NCBI RefSeq assembly: GCF_032362555.1
Contig: NC_083514.1
Span: 1,349,001-1,413,000 of the forward strand
Source of the DNA: Amyelois transitella
Taxonomy: Eukaryota; Arthropoda; Insecta; Lepidoptera; Pyralidae
DNA length: 64,000 nucleotides
Direction: 5' to 3'
Position numbers and translations under genes: made by a program. Every line of letters starts with the position of its first letter. Position 1 is the first letter of the stretch. Positions 44,189 through 56,000 of the stretch are shown here, piece by piece. The notes beneath the pieces were generated by a model, which saw only the letters and a program-made list of their open reading frames with translations, made no database searches and had not been told where the DNA came from.

Positions 44189-46011
44189 CTAATCAGAATC
44201 AGGATTCTGCTCCCACGCTCTCTCCATATCATACAAGTCTTTCTTTATATCCTCGTCCTCGGGCAGTAGTTTAACAGCTGCTTTCATTTCATCGATGCCT
44301 TTGCTCAGGTAGCCTAATCTAACAAGCGCGGCCGCGCGGCGAGCTATACATTTCCCGCGGCTTCGACGATTGCCTTCGCAATGTGGCTTCATCAGATCCA
44401 GGGCCGTGGAACAATCGTTCAGCTGGAAAACAAATGCGTTAATTTTTTTTAATTTTTTTTGATTTGATTTGAAAGATGATTTTTCGGAGTTCCGCAAGGT
44501 AATGTCTTAGGGCCTATTATACTTAGTAATAATAATGACATAAGTTACTGTTAAAGCGCATCGCGGGCCCCAAAGCAGGCTTAAGCTTAGGCTATGCAAA
44601 GATAATTCTATTTTTCCAAAAAAATGAAAAGCCGTTTTTTCATACGGTAGTTTATAAAATCCATGGATCCATGATACTTACGCATTTGTTAAAATTTCCA
44701 AGGGCAAAATGTGTGGCTGCTCTGTTCGCAAACAAGCTAGGCAACTTGTCGGACAGCGTAATACCGTGCGTGTACGCACTGATAGCACCCAAGAAATTTC
44801 CATTACGGAAGAACTCGTCACCTTTCTCTTTACACCACTGGGGATCTTGCTCTTCTGGACGAAGATCCTCGGAGACAAACCCTGGAGAAATCATTTGATA
44901 TCAGGAAAAGCGTCTTTCGTTCAAGTTGCGTGCCGATGTATCTATAATTTCTAATTTTTAAGCTATTTGGTTGATATTCAAACACTCCAACGACAAAAAC
45001 CGTTGCAACTTCAGATTAAGAACATGGTTGAAAATGAAGTTAACTGAAGTCACTTAAAGCTACTAACGAACGTGTCCTCTAGACAATTCACAATCTAATT
45101 GTATCGCAAAATTAGTTATCTTGCATAGTCACTACACAATCAGTAGATATCATTTGGGACTAACCTGTAGCTCTCCTTGCCATTGTAACGTTTTTGAGCC
45201 ATGTTTCTTCCTCTAAAGCTGTGGACTCGCGACTAGGAGTCGGAAATGTTCTCGGTGTGTGCGTGATTATCAACTCTCCTGCCTCTCTTAGTTTTGGCAG
45301 AACACGCTTTGCCGTTTCTTCCTTCTTCTTTTCAATATACTCTGACCTTACTGGTGTCTTAACTGGCTTCTTCTGTAGAGACTGTTTATTCACTTTTTTA
45401 ACTGTTGTTACAGCTTTTTTCTTATCTTCTTCATCGTCTGACGGAGGTAGTTCAACTATTTTAACTCCGGAGCTCGTTTTGTTTGTTTCTTCTTTAAAAT
45501 TGTTAGTTTTATTCACTGAAGTCACTCTCCAATTTTCCAGGGCATCCATAGCCGATTTTCTTTCATTGTCTCTTCTAGATTCCATCAAGTTATGTTGCAT
45601 CGTGTCTATGTCCATAGCTCGTTGGACTGTGAATCTATCTAATTGAGTTTTCTTTATATGTTTGTCCTCAGCCTCCTGTTTGGCTTTCGCTTGACTTTTT
45701 TCCAAGATTTCTTGTTTTAGTTTCATTTTTTCAGGTTTGGTCAATTCTTTCTCTAAATTCTCCCAATTACAACTGTCAATTTTAACTAAATCTAGAATTA
45801 TAATATCATCTTTTACCAAACATTTACTCTTGTCGTTGTCAATATCGTGTAAGAGAAATACTTCGAATAGGAAAGGACTGAAATGTATTTTAACGTATGA
45901 ATCAAAGGTAAAAATATCAACTTTTTCCTTGAACACAGGGCTTATTGGTATACGTATGTGTAACGTATCCATTGTTTGGGTCCAAGTGAAATCCTTTACT
46001 AAAATCGGCAT
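44189..46011 (-). CDS. Dnaaf4: Dynein axonemal assembly factor 4 (Dyx1c1 homologue)
   Basis: On the minus strand the exons are 46011-45165, 44881-44682 and 44422-44189, giving 426 residues, close to the roughly 420 of vertebrate DNAAF4. The N-terminal 85 residues form a CS (p23-like) domain, with [13 protein letters not shown] at the start and [15 protein letters not shown] in the middle. A charged, lysine-rich linker follows. The C-terminal 140 residues carry TPR repeats ([47 protein letters not shown]) that bind chaperone tails. The protein works with HSP90/HSP70 in the cytoplasm to pre-assemble axonemal dynein arms; in insects this means sperm and chordotonal neurons. The start was set at 46011, where the conserved MPI begins, and not at the in-frame Met seven codons upstream. 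It shares an 0.8-kb divergent upstream region with Pter. Confidence 0.94.
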
Positions 46012-46818
46012 TTTCTGAGATTCAAAAATCACCTGTATCCTGACCTAATAAACAAACACACTCAAGTGGAATCAAACGAATAGGACTCATGAAGAGAAGT
46101 AATAGTAAAACAGTTTGTACTGCCTTTATGCCAAATAACATAAAGCGTGTCAATAACTAGTTTGACAACGACAACATCATATCGTATTATTTCATTTCCA
46201 TGGTAATACAAACGGCCATGGTTACTTGCAATGTTGGTTTTATGAATACCTCGTCGAACATGAGGGATATCGAATGCAATAAGAGGGATCCTCAATTCTA
46301 TCTGAAGACCTTGATTGTTGGGTCATTAATGAATTGAGGTTATAGTATAGGACGCGCATTCTTCCTGCATAAATCCATCACTACAAAATATAAAGCAAAG
46401 TCGATTTGCGCGTCCGTCCCTCTGTTTGTATGTATGCTTATATCTTTAAAACTACACAACGGATTTTGATGCAGTTATTTTAATTAAAAGAATGATGCAA
46501 AATGGAAGGAGAGTTAATAAAATGTTATTCCATGCTTCAAGTTACAAAAGTTTAAAATTACAAAGAGAATTGGTCGAATAGATACAAATTTAGGCGCGAA
46601 ACGTTTATAATGATTCTATTTTTGAATCAGTAAGATATGTTGGAGTATTATTCGTTTACTACTCGAGTAGTCGAGTAGTGTTAGTTATAAGCTGAATTTT
46701 GATGGCACCGCACGTTATCTCTTGTTATCAAATATTTGTTTATATTATTGAGTGTATAGATACTAGTAGGTAATATTAAGTTGTTTGGTATTAATAAATA
46801 ACTGTAATCGTGTTCAAT
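46012..46818. promoter_or_regulatory. Divergent upstream region of Dnaaf4 (-) and Pter (+)
   Basis: Both genes are transcribed away from this 807-bp interval, which must hold both promoters. About 46385-46480 resembles a short Helitron-like repeat. A perfect 14-bp palindrome ACTACTCGAGTAGT at 46658-46671, partly repeated to 46679, lies 150 bp before the Pter start codon. No TATA box could be assigned securely. Confidence 0.4.
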
Positions 46819-49800
46819 ATGGTTGGAAAAGTACAAACTGGTAAGTCTTAGTTACGGTTACCTATTCAGTTTGATAAACATCGGTAGATATTGTGAGGGT
46901 GATGATAGTTTGCAAGTTGACTTATATTATTTGTATGTGTGTGAGCGTGAATGGAAAGATAGGAGTGGGAAAGCCTAGGCGAAAGTTACTTGATCAAATT
47001 AAGGACGTCCTGGCAAAAAGTCAGGGTACTCGAAACCGCCGAGCTTGTATGAAGAGAGTTATGAATGTTGATGAAGCAAAAGAAGCATGCAGAGATAGTG
47101 GATAGGTGAAGTCTCTGCCTACCCCTCCGGGAAAGAGGCGTGATACATAAAGTATGTCTTTTTTGAGTAGGTATATATGTAGACTCGGACCAAGTTAGTA
47201 ATTACTTGCCTGAAACTACTCAGAAAGAAAACTGATTTATTAACTGACTCTGACATATCAAAATACAGCATTGCTGTGTCTTAAAAATTAATTGGCATAC
47301 CTTGGCTATGGTCCGTTCCTTAAGTACCTACCTAAATGGAAGGGAACGGAATGAATCGCGCAAGCTAAGATTTCACGGATAGGAGCATATACACAACCTC
47401 TGACACAACATCGTCTGTCGCGCGGTTCCCCAGGCATCACACCTAGCCTGGCGGAAGATCTTCCCTTTGGTGGAGGTCGAGCCTGAATCATCGCTTCCGC
47501 TACAGGTTTTTTGGTTTTACGCGGGCGGAGCCGCGGGCAAAAGGAATAAGGGGGCAATGTGTATCGTATTTCTATTCATAAGTAGGTAGGTAATTTACAT
47601 TAGATAAGGTAACATTTTATCTAAATAATTTGTATCTATTGTATTTACCCGACATGTCTTATTTACAATTAGTTAACTAGCAGGTAAATAAATAATGATA
47701 AAGCACATCACGATAATGTATTTACGTTATCATAAAGAAGAGAATATCTGATTTCTATGTACTTTTCACTTAGTAGAAACAAACTTTATTTGCGTTTTCT
47801 TACTATGAGAACAAATTACAAATAAGGATATATCTGCTTTATTAACCTCCAGCCGATTCAGATGGATCACCCATAGATTAAGATACATACATCACGCCTT
47901 TTTCCCGAAGGTGTAGGCAGAGACTACATATTTCCACTTGCCACGATCTCTGCTCTCTTCGCTTCGTCCACACTCATAACCATCTTAGCATACCCTTTCA
48001 TAGATATCATTTAGATATATGGTACCGATGTGGTAAAAGCAGCACGAATGCAGAATAAATGCGGTGGAAATAAGAGCGTTAAGGAGTATGATCGGTGTGA
48101 AATTGAGTGACCGGATAAGGAACAGCGTGATAAGGGAATGTTGAAATGCGAAAGAAGATAGATATACTTAATTAGTAACAGGAATAGAAAACTGAATGGT
48201 ACGTATTACCTCTATTTTAACCTACATATTTGTTTTAGTCCTCGGGAATGTAAGTCCCGACCAACTAGGCCACACCCTGACTCATGAACACTTGGCTATG
48301 GACTTCAGCTACTTTTACACCCCTCCACCAGCCGCAATAGCTGATCAGGTCCAAGGTACTCCACATATGGGCAATGTGGGGTACATTAGGCAGTACCCTT
48401 ACAGCTCACAGTTCAATCTGGAGTTTGGAGATCAGGCCGCGAAAGATGCGGTTCTGCAGGACGTGAAGATGTTTAAGAGAAGCGGCGGAGGTGAGTTGGA
48501 CCTACAGGTTTAGATAATGCAAATGCACAGGAAATTGGTTAAAAATTCTTCGCTCAATGAAAACTTTATGGTAAATTCGCATTCTCGAGAAATGCCTCTC
48601 GTTATTACCTGAGTTTTAATGTAGTTAAGATTGTAGTTTTACCCTCGGTTCCAGTGTGGCGACTTCTCTACGCCACACGTCACAACAGTCAATCACACGA
48701 GCAGCGAAGAATCTAAATCGCATAAACAAAGATTTCACGGATTGGAGCATACCTATATACAACCTCCGACTTAACATCTTTGGATTCCCCAGGCATAACA
48801 CCTAGCCTGGCGGAAGATCTTCCTTCTTCAAATCATCGCTCCCGCTACATGTGTATGTCTCGTCTTTATCCCTTGCGGGGAAGTCAGAGCCAACAGTCTT
48901 GAAAAGACTGATAAGCCACGCTCAGCTATTTGGCATTGAGATTCAAATAATGACAGGTTGTGCAAGCCCATCGCCTAAAAGAAAAAATAAATTTATAAAC
49001 CTATCCCTTTATCGACTGTTACGACATCTATGGAAAAGCGATGAATGATGTCCTATTCTCTTTCCATTGGTGCCGGTAACCACACGGCACTTACCATTCT
49101 TATACCCATTTCAGGCACAATCGTCGAAAACTCCACTGAAGGGTTAAGAAGAGACATCGGGTTCTATAAAAAGGTTTCTCAAGAGACTTCAGTGCACATT
49201 GTAGCTGGTTCGGGATACTACATAGCTGACTTACAGGCGCCTGCCATCGCTAATATCAAAGAAGAAGAGATGTATGACCGTATGCTGAAGGATTTTACTG
49301 AAGGCTTCGAAGAAGACAGCTCGGTGAAAGCAGGATTTTTGGGCGAAATTGCTAGCGCTTGGCCTTTGAGAGGTAAGCTGACAACGAAATGTTGTCTATT
49401 TTCATCTTTGGTTTCATTGACATTGACGGCCTCTGTAGCGCAGCGGTTGTGCGCTTGTCTGTGTCACCGGAGGTCCCGGGTTCGAATCCCGGCCAGGGCA
49501 TGATGAGAAACGAACTTTCTCTGATTGGCCTGGGTCTTGGATGTTTATCTATATGTATAAGTATTTATTATAAAATAAAGTATCGTTGAGTTAGTATCTC
49601 GTAACACAAGTCTCAAAATTACTTCGAGGCTAACTCAATCTGTGTAATTTGTCAAAAAAAAAAAAGTCTGAAGAATCAGCCAATTCCTCTGTGTTATTGA
49701 TAGTCAGACTGTTCTCATATATCTTTGTATAAAATGCGTAGACGCATATCATAATTAGAGATCGGATAATCGGATGCATATTTACCTAAACTAATATTTT

Positions 49801-52007
49801 GGCTAAGAAAGTATGGAGGCGGCTTCTTGCTTTCGGGATTCGAATTATTTTGAATCCCGGAAATTTTATTAAACAAGAAATTGAAACTTATCGTATATAA
49901 GGTATGATAAACACCTTTATAAGTGATGGATGATCACATTTATTAAAAAGTTACCTACCTAACTACCAACACCTCAACTTAAGGTAAATTTGCATTCGGA
50001 TACATAATTAGAACATTAAGTGTATCAATGCCGAATCCCGGAATTTATGAGGTACAGAAGTACGTTCCATACTAACCCAACACCCCAACTTTAGGTAAAC
50101 ATGCATCCGAATATCCGATCTCTGATCATAATGGAATAAGGTAAGTAACCTTGCGCCTCTAACAAACCGCATGAAACTTTCAGATTTCGAGCGTAAAGCG
50201 ATCAAAGCCGCCGGGGAGGTGCAACAGCAGACCGGGTGTCCGGTCAGTTTCCACCCGCACCGGTTGCCGGAGGCGCCGTTCGAGATCATCCGGCTTTATT
50301 TGGAAGCCGGAGGGCGGCCGGACAAGGCTGTCATGTCGCATTTGGACCGTAAGTATTAATTATTACCTTGGCATCAGTCTGAATTGCATGGGAAGGGTCC
50401 AATCCTGAGGTCGACGCCTGGTCATCTATAGTCACAAAACAGAGAGATTTACACATACATATAATCACGTCTATATCCCTTGCGGGGTAGACACAGCCAA
50501 CAGTTTCGAAAAGTCTGATAGCCCACGTTCAGCTGTTTGGCTTAAAGAAAGAAAGTCATGACCCCAGTCTTTTACGACCTCCTACCAATAAGTGAGCAAA
50601 TCAAGTACTTACTTGTTACGTGGATTGACTCAGACCTAATCATATATATCTATACATACATACATATGGTCACGTCTATATCCCTTGCGGGGTAGACAGA
50701 GCCAACAATCTTGAAAAGACTGAATGGCCACGTTCAACTATTTGGCTTTATGATAGAATTGAGATTCAAATAGTGACAGGTTGCTAGCCCGTTGCCTAAA
50801 AAAAAGAATCCCAATTTTGTAAGCCTATCCCTTAGTCGCCTTTTACGACATCCATGAGTGAGAGGAGTGGTCCTATTCTTTCTTGTATTGGTGCCGGGAA
50901 CCACACGGCACAATATATAGGTATCTTTACTGTCAAATAACCAGCTAAACTTAGTTTTCTTGAACAGGCACGCTTCAGGACGAGACCAAACTCCTAGATT
51001 TCTCCGACCTGAAGACTTACTGCCAATTTGATCTGTTCGGAGTAGAAGTCTCTTATTACCAGCTCAACCCTACAGTGGACATGCCGTCTGACGCACAGAG
51101 ATTGGACAGGATCGCCATGTTGGTGCGAGAGGGACGGGGCGATAGAGTGCTGATGTCTCATGATATACACACGAAGCATAGACTGGTAAGCATTTTGAAG
51201 TGTAAACAGAGAAAGATATATAGGTTATCCTGTTGGTGCGAGAGGGACAGAGCGATAGTGCTGATGTCTCATGATATACACACGAAGCATAGACTGGTAA
51301 GAATTTTGAAGAGTAAACAGAGAAAGATATATAGGTTATCCTGTTGGTGCGAGAGAGACGGGGCGATAGAGTGCTGATGTCTCATGATATACACACGAAG
51401 CATAGACTGGTAAGCATTTTGAAGAGTAAACAGAGAAAGATATATAGGTAATCCTGTTGGTGCGAGAGGGACGGGGCGATAGAGTGCTGATGTCTGATGA
51501 TATACACACGAAGCATAGACTGGTAAGAATTTTGAAGAGTAAACAGAGAAAGATATATAGGTTATCCTGTTGGTGCGAGAGGGACAGAGCGATAATGCTG
51601 ATGTCTAACGAAGTATAGAGTGGTAAGACTTTTATACATACATATCTACATTATCTACATATCTCCTCCGAAACGGCTTGACAGATTCTCATGAAATTTT
51701 GTGAGCATTTTGAGTAGGTCTGAGAATCCGCCAACATCTTAGTATTTTTCATACCCCTTAGTGATTAGGGTTGTCCACCCAACATTTCTTTTTTAACTAG
51801 AAATTCCTTAAAAATTATTGATATGGCAAAACGTTTGCCGGGACAGCTAGCTAATGTTTAATTTGTTTTCAGTCAGCGTTTGGTGGTCACGGCTACTCTC
51901 ACATCATCAACAATGTGGTACCCCGGATGCCCGGCAAAGGGTTATCCGATGACGTCATCGACCAGATCATAGTCAAGAACCCTGCGACATGGCTCACGAT
52001 TTATTGA
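46819..52007 (+). CDS. Pter: Phosphotriesterase-related protein
   Basis: Exons are 46819-46840, 48239-48490, 49115-49372, 50184-50348, 50968-51185 and 51873-52007, giving 349 residues, the same length as mammalian PTER. The 22-nt first exon encodes MVGKVQT and its split codon joins to give the family's conserved GKVQTVLG opening. The amidohydrolase metal site is complete: H23 and H25 in THEH, E169 in GEI (where bacterial phosphotriesterase has a carboxylated lysine), H201 in FHPH, H230 in MSHLDR and D298 in SHDIHTK. Mammalian PTER has been reported to hydrolyse N-acetyl-taurine; the role in insects is not established. Exon 5 and its donor are followed by degenerate tandem copies of themselves (51233-51632). 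An ATG at 48196 opens the same frame but lies in the intron: using it would replace the conserved opening with an unrelated hydrophobic stretch. Confidence 0.95.
46935..47150 (+). mobile_element. LINE 3' tail in Pter intron 1
   Basis: Copy containing the coding end [20 protein letters not shown] and the 3' UTR; the ATGT tail is decayed. Confidence 0.8.
47888..48165. mobile_element. LINE fragments in Pter intron 1
   Basis: A reversed 3' tail (about 47888-47990) is followed by a forward fragment (about 48045-48160) that reads [19 protein letters not shown] in one frame, a segment from inside a LINE reverse transcriptase ORF. Confidence 0.65.
48852..49092 (-). mobile_element. ATGT-tailed SINE-like element next to Pter exon 3
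   Basis: Inverted copy missing its tail; its end (ACCACACGGCAC) lies 22 nt before the acceptor at 49114. Confidence 0.82.
49427..49655 (+). mobile_element. tRNA-headed SINE, complete copy
   Basis: Same head and body as the 8.3 and 30.7 kb copies, with a short A-run near its end; in Pter intron 3. Confidence 0.85.
50456..50916 (-). mobile_element. Two ATGT-tailed SINE-like elements in Pter intron 4
   Basis: A 3' fragment (about 50456-50545) and a complete inverted copy (about 50653-50910). The second ends about 55 nt before exon 5. Confidence 0.82.
51120..51632 (+). repeat. 113-bp tandem array made from the end of Pter exon 5 and its splice donor
   Basis: Units start at 51120 (the real exon), 51233, 51344, 51457 and 51570 (partial); they are 113, 111, 113 and 113 bp long, then broken off. 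Each unit holds the last 66 nt of exon 5, the donor CTG|GTAAG and about 45 nt of intron. Copies differ at only a few positions. Copy 2 lacks two bases, which throws it out of the exon's frame. Confidence 0.9.
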
Positions 52008-53056
52008 GTGTCAAAAATGAGAAGTATGCAAAACAGAGCTAGGAAGCGAAAGAGCCGGCTCGCTCTGTAGAAAACTTTTATGAAATAATTTATTATTTCT
52101 TTTTTATCAAAACAAATTAAAAATAGTGCCTTTTGTAAGAAACGAAAAAGGATTTGAATCCGAAAAACCTTTAAACACCCTGAATGAAGTAAATTAATAA
52201 ACTGTATGTCAGTTATAATATTATTATAAAAAATAACTTTGTTTATTATTAATAAATAGGTATGTGTTTTTTGTGCCTTTATTTATTGTTTTTTTTTTGA
52301 CTAGTTTATACTGACGGTATAGGTAGGTAATATTTTATTTTTTTGGGTAAAATGTTAAATGCATTATTATTTTTAATTAGGTATTGTCTACATATTAAAT
52401 TTAGACATTCGACAATGTTTATTGATGTTGAAATAAATGAATATCTTACGGAGTGATAAATAAATACCAAAAATTTATAGGCAATGTAATAAAGAAAGCA
52501 AACAAATTTAATGAATTTATTATGTAAAATGTTTTTATGGATATATTGACGATATTTTACTGAATTATTAGTAGTATTGAATATTTTATAAGATCTAATT
52601 TAGGAATAAAGATTACGAATTATTTTATAAATCTGAATTTTATCTGATCCTTTAAATTTAAGGTTGGCTGGAAGAGATCCCACTCAGGGATAAGCCCGCA
52701 TTTTTACTGTATTGTTTCATATTGTTATGTGCTCTTTTAATGAACAATTATGTTACTTACTAACGAATTTTCATATTTTTTTAAAGATCAACATTAAGTA
52801 CAAAAAGTGATAATTTTATAAGTATTTAAAAGATAAGTTCCAAAGTTTTTAATAAGTTTTTTACATAAATCAGTTGATTTTGTGTCAATTTAAAGATCAT
52901 GTAAATAAATTACGAATTCATATAAAAATTATTTGCGTGGCATCGGTCTGTGAAAAGTAAAAAAAATAGCGTTAAAAATTTTAAAAGCATTTGGTAGTTT
53001 ATAATAAAACGCCGGAAATTCGATAAAAATAATATATTCACAGCTTATAATATACA
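52008..53056. other. Convergent spacer between Pter and Zc3h15
   Basis: AT-rich spacer. A polyadenylation signal for Pter (AATAAA) lies near 52195. No gene and no clear repeat was recognised, apart from a short segment near 52660-52740 that resembles the sequence at 17500-17590. Confidence 0.45.
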
Positions 53057-56000
53057 CTAGTCTTCGAGGTCCAAATTCTGTAGTTCTTCATCTAGCTCCT
53101 CGTCTAAAAAGAGGTTCTCATTGATAGGAACGTCCGTACTGGGAGCGGAGTCACCGTTACTAAGGTCTTTTTCTAACTGCTGCAACCTGTCTGATGTGGC
53201 TTTGGTACCGGAATCGTCCACCTGGAAATAAAATAAAATTGAAATCATCATCATCTTGAATACGGGATGCTGGCTTTGAGTTAGTTTGTAGCTTTTTGTC
53301 AATAGGCTATTTGACAAGTTTTTAAAAAACCAGTTTTTATTATTTAGTAGGAGTTAAAAAACTTAATAACAGTTCGCTGGAAAAGTCAAATATAAAAATC
53401 AATATTTCAATAGCGCGCCAAAACGCTATTTTCACAATATGGCGCTGCAAGGAGGTCGGTGACGTCACATTCCTTTATTGTGATCTGTGGCACATATCAC
53501 TCTTTAACATTTGTTGCAAACAAGAAACGAAAGTGCGATTGGATTTAAATTTTAAATGTATTTTATATTACAAAATCAGTTACAAATGGTGTGCAGTTCC
53601 AAAATGTGTCAATACATCGTTAAAAAAATTCCGGAAAACTTTTTTTATTGGTGCCGGAAACCACACCGGCACTAAAGACATTCCAAAGTAAAAACAAAAG
53701 AATTATTCTTGAAAAATAATCCGACCATTATTGTGTCGACTTCGGGCAGGTTTCTGCTGTCTGCTTTTACACAATCGTTGTCCATGGCAAATATGATTGA
53801 CCGAATTGGTAAAATATAATTAAATCACACAAATACAATGTAAAACAGTTTCGAACGCTATTATCCTATTATAAAACACAGTAGGCGCAAGTAGGCAAAT
53901 GTCAAGTTTACGAGCAAGTGACGTCATTATCAATCCGACGAATTATCCTCGAGGACTTCAACGATGCCCAAAATGACTATTCCACGCGAAGTCGCGGGCA
54001 CAGCTAGTGGACAATAAAGATAACATGTATTGTACTTTTTTTTTGTTTTTTACGTGTGGAAAGACCTTCGTCTACCCGGCCGGCTACGGGAAACCGGACG
54101 GGTTATGTCGGGCTTGTTGAACCCACTAAAACCACACGGTGCCATCGCCTACCGCTTGTTGCCAGGAGTGTGAGCTGTCCTCGCTCATATACCTGACGCG
54201 GCGGCCGATTCCACGGCGGCCTCGGCTCGGCCGCTCTCCACGGAGCGGCCAGCGGGGTGACCCTCTGCCGTGGTATAACTAAAATGCCGTTATCTGATAT
54301 CAGGATTTACACCTTTTTTACCAGTAAAATAAGAAAAAAAATCTCTTTCGATCTGTATATATACGACTTTTTGGTACCTTTAAGTCATAAATAGGCGTTT
54401 GCATTGATGAATGGCATCAGTTTAAATTTTTACCGCAGTTTTTGACGTTTTACTTAAAAAAAGGATTTGGCAGATAACGGCATTTTAGTTATACCAGCGG
54501 GCAGCCCGTCGGCCTTCACTTCAACCCAGGGCCGAACATGTATTGTACTGGACTAACCTCGCTAGCCTCCATGGCCAACATCTGGTAGTCGACCTCCCTG
54601 TAGTAGGTGTCGTCCTCCCTGTCCTCCCCCTCCCCCCCGTCCCCCCCGTAGCCGCGCAGGTCGGCCGCGTCGCCGTCGTCCGCGTCGCGCGCCGCCAGCG
54701 CGGGGTCGAAGGAGAACATCTCGCGGCCCGACAGCCCCACGGCGCGCCCCGCCTTGTAGTCGTGCCGGCGCTGCTCCTCGGCTTTCACCAGCATTTCCTG
54801 GTGAACAAACAATCATGTGTTCACTAGAGGTCGCGACTTCGTCCGCGTGGAAATCAATTAGGAATCAATAATACAGGGTGACATTTATAACAACTGCATC
54901 CTTTTAAACATTGACTATACCCATGCTTCTGAGCCGTTTGAGCCTATTTTTATTTAAATTAAACGACATCATTTTCACATTTAAAAAACCCTCAAAAACT
55001 ACGTCACACGCTTTATTAAAGACCAATACTACAAAAAGAAATTAAAACTAAACATGTAAATAAATGCCTGAAAAATAAATTATTTTTCTAGTACCAAAAT
55101 CAAGTAAAGTACAGAGTTGTCGAGATCGCTCAGCTGAATGAATTGTGTCGTTGACCTCTGAATCTTACACGTCGCTTTTCCGCCGGCCGCGGTGATATGA
55201 CGTATTTAGGATCGTGGATTTCGATACTTTTATTTCTTTTAGTACTTTCTGAAATATGAACCGATATTTTTCTTTTAACGTTTTTAAATATCCTTCAGAT
55301 GAGTACACTTAACAGTTTAATTTATGCAGTTGAATTAAAAGTCACCCTGTATTATGTTATTCTGGGTCTTACATACATACATACATAAAATCACGCCTCT
55401 TTCCCGAAGGGGTTGGCAGAGACTACCTCTTTTCACTTGTCACGATCACTGCATACTTCCTTCGCTTCATCCACATTCATAACTCCCTTCATGCAAGCTC
55501 GACGGTTTCGGGTACTTTTGACCTGACCCTTTACCAGGACGTCCTTAATTTGATCAAGATACGTTCGTCTAGGTCTTCCCACTCCGACCTTTCCCTCCAC
55601 ACCCTCCATGTATATCTGCTTAGTCAACCTGCTTTCATTCATCCTCTCCACACGACCGAACCATCTTAACAAACCCTTTTCTATTTATCACGCTGTTCTG
55701 GTATTCTGGGTCTTAGTAGCCTATGAAGTAGCCTTCTGAGTCTTCGGCTACCTACATACCAAATTTCATCGTTCTTTAGTTTTTGCGTGAAAGAGTTACA
55801 AACATCCATACTGACATACTCACAAACTTTCGCATTAATAATATTAGTAGGATTTATAACATTACATAATTAATTATTATTAGATCATTATTATTTTGTT
55901 ACCTTCTTCCTTTTGGCTATAATCCCTGTTACATCGTCATCACTTTGGAGAAGAGTCCAGGGTATGCCTTTGACCATGGATCCCGGATCGGGTGAGTCAA

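Noticed and set aside
48196-48513. ATG at 48196 as the Pter start codon, giving a signal-peptide-like leader
   Set aside because: A splice acceptor TTGTTTTAG ends at 48238 and the upstream micro-exon restores the conserved GKVQTVLG start in frame. The leader is intron translated by chance.
51075-51377. 100-residue frame through the Pter tandem array as a real repeat protein
   Set aside because: It leaves exon 5 at a used donor, and the frame relation changes between units because their lengths differ (111 and 113 bp).
54543-54827. Sense-strand frames across Zc3h15 exon 6
   Set aside because: These are mirror frames of a GC-rich exon; proline- and valine-rich low-complexity output with no domain.
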